Assembly: GCA_031411935.1 (NCBI GenBank)
Contig: JANOBY010000181.1
Span: forward strand, 1-8,176
Length of the DNA: 8,176 nucleotides
DNA from: JAQGHR01 sp031411935
Lineage (GTDB): Bacteria > Planctomycetota > Planctomycetia > Isosphaerales > Isosphaeraceae
Reading direction: 5' to 3'
Position numbers and translations under genes: made by a program. Positions within the stretch are counted from its first letter, which is position 1. Every line of letters starts with the position of its first letter. The notes under the pieces were generated by a model. It made no database searches, was not told the origin of the DNA, and was given only the letters and a program-made list of their open reading frames with translations. Shown one piece after another: positions 1 to 3,621 of this stretch.

Positions 1-45
1 GGGCGGGCCGACCTTATGAGGGTCAACTGGGCGCCTGCCACGCCT
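1..45 (-). tRNA. Partial tRNA with CAT anticodon (Met or Ile2), cut by window edge
   Basis: On the minus strand an anticodon arm TGACC-CTCATAA-GGTCG is visible (loop about 14-20), giving anticodon CAT with U33 and A37. The T-arm and 3' acceptor strand lie beyond the window start. The 5' half does not fold into a standard D-arm: the best local pairing is GGCG/CGCC around TGGCAGG. The 5' end is therefore uncertain and was placed by the usual ~10-nt gap to the next tRNA. The anticodon stem lacks the run of three G:C pairs typical of initiators, so elongator Met or lysidine-dependent Ile2 is more likely. Confidence 0.45.
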
Positions 46-53
46 GGAAATCA

Positions 54-139
54 TGGGTGGTGAAGGAGTCGAACCTTCCGCCGTCCGCCTCACATGTTCA
101 TGGCAACGAATTTACAGTCCGCCGTGAGGAGCACCACCC
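54..139 (-). tRNA. tRNA-Tyr (GTA), structurally aberrant
   Basis: The acceptor stem is perfect (GGGTGGT/ACCACCC, A73), and so is the T-arm (GAAGG-TTCGACT-CCTTC). The anticodon loop CTGTAAA reads GTA with U33. The anticodon stem GCGGA/TTCGT closes only with G:U wobbles. Just 10 nt separate the acceptor from the anticodon stem, so there is no room for a standard D-arm and no U8. The region between the anticodon and T stems is 27 nt, longer than the roughly 13 nt usual for bacterial Tyr. CCTCAC in the D region could pair with GTGAGG in that long variable region. It is either a non-canonical fold or a decayed gene. Confidence 0.7.
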
Positions 140-153
140 GACGATCACTCTCA

Positions 154-227
154 TGGCACGCGAGGGATTCGAACCCCCATCCGCGGAGTCTTGAACTCCG
201 CCGCTCTGCCTGTTGGCGTAGCATGCC
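154..227 (-). tRNA. tRNA-Leu (CAA) with short variable loop
   Basis: Acceptor GGCATGC/GCGTGCC with A73, T8 and A9. The 3-bp D-stem CGC/GCG closes an 11-nt loop CAACAGGCAGA, a Leu-type D-arm (compare the E. coli Leu pattern with AA, GG and AGA). The anticodon arm is CGGAG-TTCAAGA-CTCCG (CAA). The T-arm is GGGGG-TTCGAAT-CCCTC with one G:U. The variable region is only 5 nt (CGGAT), whereas bacterial tRNA-Leu normally has a long class II arm. It is close in sequence to the TAA isoacceptor at 415-488 and probably its duplicate. Confidence 0.85.
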
Positions 228-237
228 GACTGTCCAG

Positions 238-312
238 CGCCCCCGGGGGGATTCGAACCCCCGATCTCCTCGCTGACAACGAGGCGAGCACTCCGGGCTG
301 CTCCGCGAGGGC
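238..312 (-). tRNA. tRNA-Asp (GTC)
   Basis: Acceptor GCCCTCG/CGGGGGC and G73, as expected for Asp. D-arm GAGC-AGCCCGGAGT-GCTC includes G18G19. Anticodon arm CCTCG-TTGTCAG-CGAGG reads GTC with U33. The variable loop is AGATC and the T-arm is GGGGG-TTCGAAT-CCCCC. The fold is complete, but position 8 is C rather than the near-universal U. Confidence 0.9.
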
Positions 313-328
313 GTTCTGCGTGGGAGAA

Positions 329-402
329 TGGCTCAGGTGGGATTCGAACCCACAGCATCTCTCGTTCTGAGCGAGAGTGGTCTGCCTGTTGCCTACCGAG
401 CC
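329..402 (-). tRNA. tRNA-Leu (CAG) with short variable loop
   Basis: Acceptor GGCTCGG/CTGAGCC (one G:U), A73, T8A9. The D-loop CAACAGGCAGA is identical to that of the CAA isoacceptor, but the D-stem is reduced to about 2 bp (GG/CC). Anticodon arm TCTCG-CTCAGAA-CGAGA reads CAG with U33. The variable region is 6 nt, not a class II arm. T-arm GTGGG-TTCGAAT-CCCAC is perfect. Confidence 0.85.
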
Positions 403-414
403 AAAATCTGAGTC

Positions 415-488
415 TGCCCAGCGAGGGATTCGAACCCCCATCCGCCCGGTCTTAAGCCGGGCCGCTCTGCCGGTTGGCGTACCTGGGC
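415..488 (-). tRNA. tRNA-Leu (TAA) with short variable loop
   Basis: Acceptor GCCCAGG/GCTGGGC has a G7-G66 mismatch; A73, T8A9. D-arm CGC-CAACCGGCAGA-GCG, anticodon arm CCCGG-CTTAAGA-CCGGG (TAA), variable region CGGAT (5 nt), T-arm GGGGG-TTCGAAT-CCCTC. The D-arm (one change), variable loop and T-arm match the CAA gene at 154-227, which indicates duplication with anticodon and acceptor divergence. Confidence 0.85.
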
Positions 489-540
489 GGGAGAGTTCTT
501 CAAGGGCAAGGAGCCCGGACCGTTATTTCGATGCGTTGCA

Positions 541-611
541 TTCGGGGAGGAGGATTCGAACCTCCATCGTCCGGTTCAGGGCCGGAGGGCCTGCCGTTGG
601 CCGATCCCCGA
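541..611 (-). tRNA. tRNA-Gln (CTG) with C33
   Basis: Acceptor TCGGGGA/TCCCCGA begins with the weak U1-A72 pair that is a Gln identity feature; A73. The D-arm is GGCC-AACGGCA-GGCC and the T-arm GGAGG-TTCGAAT-CCTCC is perfect. Anticodon arm TCCGG-CCCTGAA-CCGGA gives CTG, but position 33 is C instead of the near-universal U. The variable loop is CGAT. Confidence 0.87.
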
Positions 612-621
612 TTTTGATCAG

Positions 622-705
622 CGGAAGGGGAGGGAGTCGAACCCCCAAGGCTTGTCGCTCGCTCGTTTTCGAAACGAGTGCCGTCGCCCGTCGGCTTGCC
701 CTTCC
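622..705 (-). tRNA. tRNA-Ser (CGA)
   Basis: Acceptor GGAAGGG/CCCTTCC and G73, as usual for Ser. D-arm GCC-GACGGGCGAC-GGC, anticodon arm CTCGT-TTCGAAA-ACGAG (CGA, U33). A 15-nt variable region is retained, so this class II tRNA keeps a long arm, unlike the Leu members. T-arm GGGGG-TTCGACT-CCCTC has one G:U. Position 8 is C. Confidence 0.9.
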
Positions 706-720
706 TGCTTTCGTCGAGAA

Positions 721-795
721 CACCGGGGGCAGGAATCGAACCTGCGGTCTCCTCCTTAACAGAGAGGCGCGAGAACCAGCTCTCGCATCCCCGGT
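721..795 (-). tRNA. tRNA-Asn (GTT)
   Basis: Acceptor ACCGGGG/CCCCGGT, G73. D-arm GCGA-GAGCTGGTTC-TCGC contains G18G19. Anticodon arm CCTCT-CTGTTAA-GGAGG reads GTT with U33. Variable loop AGACC, T-arm GCAGG-TTCGATT-CCTGC. Position 8 is A, not U. Confidence 0.9.
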
Positions 796-816
796 AGGCG
801 TCCCTCATGAAGCGAG

Positions 817-891
817 TCGGGGTGGCCGGATTCGAACCGGCGATCTCCTGCTCCCAAGGCAGGCGGATTGCGCAGACTTTCCCACACCCCG
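817..891 (-). tRNA. tRNA-Pro (TGG) with unusual D-loop
   Basis: Acceptor CGGGGTG/CACCCCG carries the bacterial Pro identity pair C1-G72 and A73. Anticodon arm CCTGC-CTTGGGA-GCAGG reads TGG with U33. T-arm GCCGG-TTCGAAT-CCGGC is perfect. The D-arm is GGA/TCC around a 12-nt loop, AAGTCTGCGCAA, that has no GG, so the conserved G18G19 that dock with the T-loop appear lost. Confidence 0.88.
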
Positions 892-908
892 GCAAGGATT
901 CGAAGAAG

Positions 909-979
909 AGTGCCCGGCGGGAATTGAACCCGCACGTCCGCCATGGCAAGGCGGTAGGCTGCCGTTACATCACGGGCAC
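909..979 (-). tRNA. tRNA-Gly (GCC)
   Basis: Acceptor GTGCCCG/CGGGCAC, with T73 as expected for bacterial Gly. Anticodon arm CCGCC-TTGCCAT-GGCGG reads GCC with U33. T-arm GCGGG-TTCAATT-CCCGC. The D-arm ATGT-AACGGCA-GCCT is weak (one mismatch and one G:U) but keeps A14 and G18G19. Confidence 0.9.
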
Positions 980-1032
980 TCGTCACACGATCGATACCAA
1001 TCGATGCGTCCGAATTGTCAAAGAGACGAGAG

Positions 1033-1104
1033 GGCACCGGGTGGGACTCGAACCCACGTCGCCGCATTACGGGTGCGGAGTCTTCGCCGCTGGACGACCG
1101 GTGC
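1033..1104 (-). tRNA. tRNA-Thr (CGT) with C33
   Basis: Acceptor GCACCGG/CCGGTGC starts with the Thr identity pairs G1-C72 and C2-G71. D-arm GTC-CAGCGGCGAA-GAC, T-arm GTGGG-TTCGAGT-CCCAC. Anticodon arm CCGCA-CCCGTAA-TGCGG reads CGT with C at position 33. The discriminator is C73, rare outside His tRNAs. Confidence 0.87.
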
Positions 1105-1133
1105 AAATGCAAAAACGTGAACACCTCAGAACA

Positions 1134-1205
1134 TGAAACCCGAGGGACTTGAACCCTCACCGCCCGGTTAAGAGCCGGGAGTGCTGCCGCTAACACCTGG
1201 GTCCC
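1134..1205 (-). tRNA. tRNA-Lys (CTT) with G3:U70
   Basis: Acceptor GGGACCC/GGGTTTC pairs with two wobbles, G2:U71 and G3:U70; A73. D-arm GTGT-TAGCGGCA-GCAC, anticodon arm CCCGG-CTCTTAA-CCGGG (CTT, U33), T-arm GAGGG-TTCAAGT-CCCTC, and A at position 8. G3:U70 is the main identity signal of alanyl-tRNA synthetase, so the acceptor conflicts with the Lys anticodon. Confidence 0.87.
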
Positions 1206-1228
1206 GAAGGATCGACACGGACTCGAGA

Positions 1229-1299
1229 TCGGCCCGGGAGGAGTTGAACCGCCGTCTCCCGGTTATCGGCCGGGGGCTCTCCCGTTGAGCTACGGGCCG
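1229..1299 (-). tRNA. tRNA-Ile (GAT) with C33 and T-stem mismatch
   Basis: Acceptor CGGCCCG/CGGGCCG, A73, T8A9. D-arm GCTC-AACGGGA-GAGC, anticodon arm CCCGG-CCGATAA-CCGGG (GAT) with C33. T-arm GGCGG-TTCAACT-CCTCC has a C51-U63 mismatch. The remaining stems are perfect. Confidence 0.86.
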
Positions 1300-1318
1300 G
1301 GGATGGTCGTGCCGAGCA

Positions 1319-1390
1319 TGGGGTCGGAGGGACTCGAACCCTCACCTCCCGGCTTAAAAGGCCGATGTGCCGCCGTTACACCACGACCCC
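1319..1390 (-). tRNA. tRNA-Lys (TTT)
   Basis: Acceptor GGGGTCG/CGACCCC, A73, T8. D-arm GTGT-AACGGCG-GCAC, anticodon arm TCGGC-CTTTTAA-GCCGG (TTT, U33), T-arm GAGGG-TTCGAGT-CCCTC. It is one of the most canonical members and shares its D- and T-arm style with the CTT gene at 1134-1205. Confidence 0.92.
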
Positions 1391-1473
1391 GGATGGTTGG
1401 TCGTGCTCATTCGTTTATGGACACTCATCGCGTTTGCTCTCCTGTGACAGGTTCTCGAGATCAGGGCGCGGAG

Positions 1474-1544
1474 CGGCCCGTGAGGGTGTCGAACCCTCGT
1501 TCCCGCCTTGAAGGGGCGGAGTCCTCCCGTTAGACGAACGGGCC
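1474..1544 (-). tRNA. tRNA-Glu (TTC) with C33
   Basis: Acceptor GGCCCGT/ACGGGCC with G73, as in bacterial Glu. D-arm GTCT-AACGGGA-GGAC, anticodon arm CCGCC-CCTTCAA-GGCGG (TTC) with C33, T-arm GAGGG-TTCGACA-CCCTC. An 83-nt spacer with no recognisable gene separates it from Lys-TTT, the widest gap in the array. Confidence 0.88.
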
Positions 1545-1563
1545 GTCACGCCAGGGGCGAGAG

Positions 1564-1635
1564 TGGGCTGGGTGGCGCTCGAATCCACGTCTGCGGTTTT
1601 TCAGGCCGCTGCTACTCCATCTCAGCTACCAGCCC
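1564..1635 (-). tRNA. tRNA-Phe (GAA), first gene of the array
   Basis: Acceptor GGGCTGG/CCAGCCC, A73, T8A9. D-arm GCTG-AGATGGAG-TAGC. Anticodon loop CTGAAAA reads GAA, with a C31-A39 mismatch closing the loop. T-arm GTGGA-TTCGAGC-GCCAC has A53 opposite G61, which breaks the conserved G53-C61 pair. It lies 22 nt downstream (minus strand) of the hairpin at 1658-1692. Confidence 0.86.
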
Positions 1636-1657
1636 ATCTCGTTCTCATTCAACGACA

Positions 1658-1692
1658 AGGCCCGATGTGCTCTGCAGCGACACATCGGGCCT
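1658..1692. repeat. Perfect 12-bp inverted repeat (hairpin) upstream of the tRNA array
   Basis: AGGCCCGATGTG and CACATCGGGCCT flank an 11-nt loop. No T-tract follows on either strand, so it is not a classical intrinsic terminator. It sits between the DUF2203 gene and tRNA-Phe, where it could end upstream minus-strand transcription, form a leader structure of the array transcript, or mark an array boundary. Confidence 0.8.
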
Positions 1693-1738
1693 CGACGATC
1701 CACCAGGTTTGGGGGTACGGCGAGGCTAGTGTCGTAGG

Positions 1739-1802
1739 GGGCCGAAGCTCGGTCGGTACGCCGCGAATCGGGCTTGCAACCCGGCGGAGCGTTCGAGCTT
1801 TG
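1739..1802 (+). pseudogene. Degenerate tRNA-Ala (TGC)-like relic
   Basis: On the plus strand, opposite to the array, AGCTCGGTCGGTA resembles a canonical D-arm 5' half. An anticodon arm TCGGG-CTTGCAA-CCCGG (anticodon TGC) and a GTTCGAGC T-loop-like stretch follow in the right order and roughly the right spacing. The 3' half of the D-stem, the T-stem and the acceptor do not pair, so it is not a working tRNA. Resemblance by chance is possible. Confidence 0.35.
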
Positions 1803-1923
1803 TAGAGAGATTCAAGCAACGCATCGTAACCTCGATCCCCTGCGATCCTGCCGCGATTTCGGGTGGACCTCACCGTGTGTACGCCAGGTAGACGCCGACC
1901 CCCCGCGGCATGTTCGCGCGGAG

Positions 1924-1995
1924 TTCGAGATTTTCTCGAAGACCCGGAGACGACGGAAGCCCGGAGGCTCCTCGGGTGAAGAGCGACCGGGCTTC
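1924..1995 (-). terminator. Candidate terminator hairpins downstream of the DUF2203 gene
   Basis: Two perfect inverted repeats follow the DUF2203 stop. GAAGCCCGG/CCGGGCTTC (1956-1964 with 1987-1995) begins 31 nt after it. TTCGAGA-TTT-TCTCGAA at 1924-1940 lies further downstream. Neither is followed by a clear U-tract, so termination is an inference from position and stem strength. Confidence 0.4.
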
Positions 1996-2026
1996 GGGCA
2001 GAAACGGGATCAGCGTGAGTTGGCAA

Positions 2027-2488
2027 TCAACGGGAGCGAGGGCCGGGCTTCTTGGGGGCGTCGAGCGTGGCGATGGGCTGGCGGCCGGCGAACCCGGCGT
2101 GTATCTCGTGCCAGTGGGTGATCTCGCTCTCGCCGAGCCTCCAGCAGAGGCAGATCTCGCGACCGTCGCGCAGGGCGGGGAAGTCGCACAGGCCGTCGGT
2201 GCCCTTGAGCTCCACGCCGAGGCGTTCGAGCTCGACGCGATAGGCTTGCAGCTTCTCGTCCTCGGCGTCGAGCTCGGCCTTGGTATGGGCGAGCTCCTCG
2301 GAGTACTGGTCGGAGGCGCGTTTCTTGGAGTCCCTCGGCACCACGGCCATCATCCGGGCGTCGAGCTCGCTCACGACCTGGAACTGGCGGACGATGTCGG
2401 CGACGATCTGCTTGACCAGGGGGAGCATCCTGTTCGCCTCGTCCACACTGAAGTACTTCTTCGTTGCGACCGGATTGGCGGCGGCCAT
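2027..2488 (-). CDS. DUF2203 domain-containing protein
   Basis: A 153-residue soluble protein of the DUF2203 family, whose function is unknown. The family pattern is clear: an N-terminal YFSVDEANRMLPLV segment (12-25), a charged helical, probably coiled-coil stretch (about 28-92), then GLCDFPA (99-105), CLCWRLGE (113-120) and HWHEIHAGFAGRQPI (125-139). The conserved Cys, Trp and His residues in the C-terminal half look like a possible metal- or ligand-binding site, but that is speculation. An upstream in-frame ATG at 2512 would add eight residues. I prefer the ATG at 2488 because GAGGAG lies 8 nt before it and the family domain starts soon after. The gene has its own promoter (2641-2668) and a leader of about 145 nt, so it need not be co-transcribed with the upstream dps gene. 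Confidence 0.9.
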   Translation of the reverse strand: MAAANPVATKKYFSVDEANRMLPLVKQIVADIVRQFQVVSELDARMMAVVPRDSKKRASDQYSEELAHTKAELDAEDEKLQAYRVELERLGVELKGTDGLCDFPALRDGREICLCWRLGESEITHWHEIHAGFAGRQPIATLDAPKKPGPRSR

Positions 2489-2582
2489 GAGCGACTCTCC
2501 TCGGACGAGCACGCGGGACGGGGCACGGGGGATCGGGGAGGCGCGATCGGGAGGAATCCGCGGAAGCCCCGCTCACGGGAAC

Positions 2583-2607
2583 GCCCCGAGGGCTGATCCC
2601 CCGGGGC
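2583..2607 (-). repeat. Hairpin in the leader of the DUF2203 gene
   Basis: Arms GCCCCGAGGG and CCCCCGGGGC pair over 10 positions with one A-C mismatch around a 5-nt loop. It lies between the predicted start of transcription and the start codon of the DUF2203 gene. No T-tract follows, so its role is unknown. Confidence 0.55.
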
Positions 2608-2640
2608 CGCATGATGCGGGAAAGATTTCCGATCCGATCG

Positions 2641-2668
2641 ATTATAGGAGGCGCGGATCGCGCCGCAA
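2641..2668 (-). promoter_or_regulatory. Sigma70-type promoter for the DUF2203 gene
   Basis: Reading the minus strand, TTGCGG (2663-2668), a 16-nt spacer and a perfect TATAAT (2641-2646) point toward the DUF2203 gene, about 150 nt before its ATG. The -10 is ideal and stands out in GC-rich surroundings; the -35 is a partial match. Confidence 0.6.
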
Positions 2669-2732
2669 AGGTGGCGCCCCGAGATTCGCGGCGGCCACCC
2701 CCGGGCGGCGGACCCTGCGGCGAATGTGGGCC

Positions 2733-3245
2733 TTATTCGCTGTCCTGGATGTGGGCCTCGAGGAACCACAGACGCTTGTCCACGGTGCGCGAGATCTCGG
2801 TGAAGAGGTCGGCCGTGGTCGGGTCGCCCAGCTTATCGGTGTCCTCGACCGCCTGGCGAATCCGCGAGGCATACAAGGCGAACCGCTCGACAAGGGCCTC
2901 TACGTGCTCCATGCCTCTCACGGCCTCGGTCGGATACTCGGGCAGGGCCGAGTTCTCGGCGGCCATCCTCGCGGTTCCGGTCGCGTAGCCGCCCAGGCTG
3001 GTGCAGCGTTCGGCGATCAGGTCCACGAACTCGGCCATCTCGGCCGCGATCTCGTCGAAGAGCAAGTGGAGCTGGTAGAAGTCCTTGCCTTTCACGTTCC
3101 AGTGGGCCTGCTTGACCTGGCTGAATAGGTCGAAGCTGTCGGCCAGCTGGGCATTCAGGATCTCGCACAGGCTCTCCCGATGTTTGGCCGGGATGTCGAT
3201 GCGGGTGGGGAAATGTCGCGTCTTGGTCGCGTGGTCGCTCGCCAT
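2733..3245 (-). CDS. dps: Dps-family ferritin-like DNA-protection / iron-storage protein
   Basis: A 170-residue Dps (miniferritin) protein. Members assemble into 12-subunit shells that oxidise Fe(II) with hydrogen peroxide, store the iron and often shield DNA under oxidative or starvation stress in the cytoplasm. The signature region QAHWNVKGKDFYQLHLLFDE spans 46-65. All inter-subunit ferroxidase ligands can be placed by the family pattern: H48, H60, D64, D75 and E79 (in VDLIAER). Length and the all-helical composition are typical. The N-terminus (about 20 residues) is polar with Lys, Arg and His and could contribute to DNA binding, as in E. coli Dps. The start at 3245 is preceded by GGAGAA. 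The gene is divergent from plsX and followed at a distance by the DUF2203 gene, which has its own promoter. No OxyR or PerR site was recognised. Confidence 0.95.
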   Translation of the reverse strand: MASDHATKTRHFPTRIDIPAKHRESLCEILNAQLADSFDLFSQVKQAHWNVKGKDFYQLHLLFDEIAAEMAEFVDLIAERCTSLGGYATGTARMAAENSALPEYPTEAVRGMEHVEALVERFALYASRIRQAVEDTDKLGDPTTADLFTEISRTVDKRLWFLEAHIQDSE

Positions 3246-3412
3246 GATGTCGGTTCTCCAGGAATGGAACGTCCGGCGGAGATCGATGTCCGGCCCACGA
3301 AGGCAGACACTTCCAGTCTACACGCCCGGCGATATGAAGATCATAGGTCCGGGGCCGCCTCCTCCACGTCTGGAAGGCAAGCAGGTGTGCAATCTCCGGG
3401 CCGGGTGCATGC

Positions 3413-3441
3413 TTGACAGGGTTCGAGGCGATTTTTAGGAT
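3413..3441 (+). promoter_or_regulatory. Sigma70-type promoter for plsX and the fab cluster
   Basis: A perfect -35 TTGACA (3413-3418), a 17-nt spacer and a -10 TAGGAT (3436-3441, 4/6 including the key A2 and T6). Transcription would start near 3448 and give a leader of about 170 nt before plsX. Confidence 0.7.
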
Positions 3442-3468
3442 GCGGTTCGTCCGAAGCGCGTGGCCGGC

Positions 3469-3487
3469 AACCCGGGAGTCCCGGGTT
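3469..3487 (+). repeat. plsX leader hairpin 1
   Basis: AACCCGGG-AGT-CCCGGGTT, a perfect 8-bp stem with a 3-nt loop, just downstream of the predicted transcription start. No T-tract follows. Confidence 0.7.
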
Positions 3488-3521
3488 CGGAGCGGCGCAC
3501 GGCATGCGTCAGATCGGGAGG

Positions 3522-3557
3522 GGACGGGGCGGTTTGGCCCCGTCCTTGAGTTTTCTC
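3522..3557 (+). terminator. plsX leader hairpin 2, terminator-like
   Basis: GGACGGGGC and GCCCCGTCC form a perfect 9-bp stem with a 6-nt loop (3522-3545), followed directly by the T-rich TTGAGTTTTCTC. It has the form of a weak intrinsic terminator inside the leader of plsX, so it may act as an attenuator. Confidence 0.5.
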
Positions 3558-3572
3558 GGCCCTCGAACCGAA

Positions 3573-3603
3573 CCCGGACGCTCAGAGTCCGGGCTGCTTT
3601 TCT
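3573..3603 (+). terminator. plsX leader hairpin 3, terminator-like
   Basis: CCCGGAC-GCTCAGA-GTCCGGG is a perfect 7-bp stem with a 7-nt loop (3573-3593), followed by CTGCTTTTCT. It ends only some 28 nt before the plsX start codon, so it could affect either transcription or translation initiation. Confidence 0.5.
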
Positions 3604-3621
3604 CATACCGGAGATGCACCG

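Larger units (their letters stand above)
1..1635 (-). other. Dense single-strand tRNA gene array (16 complete + 1 partial)
   Basis: Seventeen T-loop/anticodon-loop modules lie head to tail on the minus strand, separated by only 10-83 nt, and no convincing protein gene lies between them. Each complete member can be folded with a 7-bp acceptor stem, a 5-bp (or nearly 5-bp) T-stem and a 7-nt anticodon loop. All anticodons differ and cover 13 amino acids, plus Met or Ile2 from the partial gene. None encodes the 3' CCA, so CCA would have to be added by tRNA nucleotidyltransferase. The array starts with Phe at the right and continues past the left edge of the window. Many members depart from consensus (C33, missing U8, short-armed Leu tRNAs, stem mismatches). 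Known parallels are tRNA arrays of phages, plasmids and some actinobacterial genomic islands. Whether this array is mobile cannot be judged, because no integrase or att site is visible. Confidence 0.93.
1693..2026. other. Gene-free region between tRNA array and DUF2203 gene
   Basis: About 330 nt with no convincing coding sequence. It contains a plus-strand tRNA-like relic and two hairpins just downstream of the DUF2203 stop. The array's promoter should lie here on the minus strand, but I found no good -35/-10 pair. The best, TTACGA-17 nt-TCTACA at 1801-1829, matches only 3/6 and 3/6 and is not claimed. Confidence 0.6.
3246..3621. other. Divergent intergenic region between dps and plsX
   Basis: A 376-nt region carrying regulatory DNA for both genes. 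The plsX side has a strong promoter (3413-3441) and three hairpins. For dps the only candidate is a TATGAT -10-like hexamer on the minus strand at 3340-3345 with no good -35, so dps may use an alternative sigma factor or an activator. No protein gene is supported here. In particular, no rpmF (ribosomal protein L32) is seen, although that gene commonly precedes plsX. Confidence 0.7.

Noticed and set aside
986..1004. ATCGAT-ACCA-ATCGAT inverted repeat between Gly and Thr tRNAs
   Set aside because: A 6-bp self-complementary arm repeated once, with no flanking signals; too weak to call a functional site.
377..1120. Long open reading frames on both strands across the tRNA array (for example 377-1120 plus and 500-949 minus)
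   Set aside because: They are translations of tRNA genes. Peptides such as GFEPAISCSQG are typical shadows of the T-loop and anticodon arm, and the frames have no protein family signature.
1391..1473. Possible extra tRNA in the widest gap of the array
   Set aside because: No T-loop motif or anticodon arm could be found on either strand.
154..1635. Regularly recurring GGATTCGAACC-like motif that suggests a repeat or CRISPR array
   Set aside because: The motif is the reverse complement of the tRNA T-loop. Spacing follows tRNA length and the rest of each unit folds as a tRNA.
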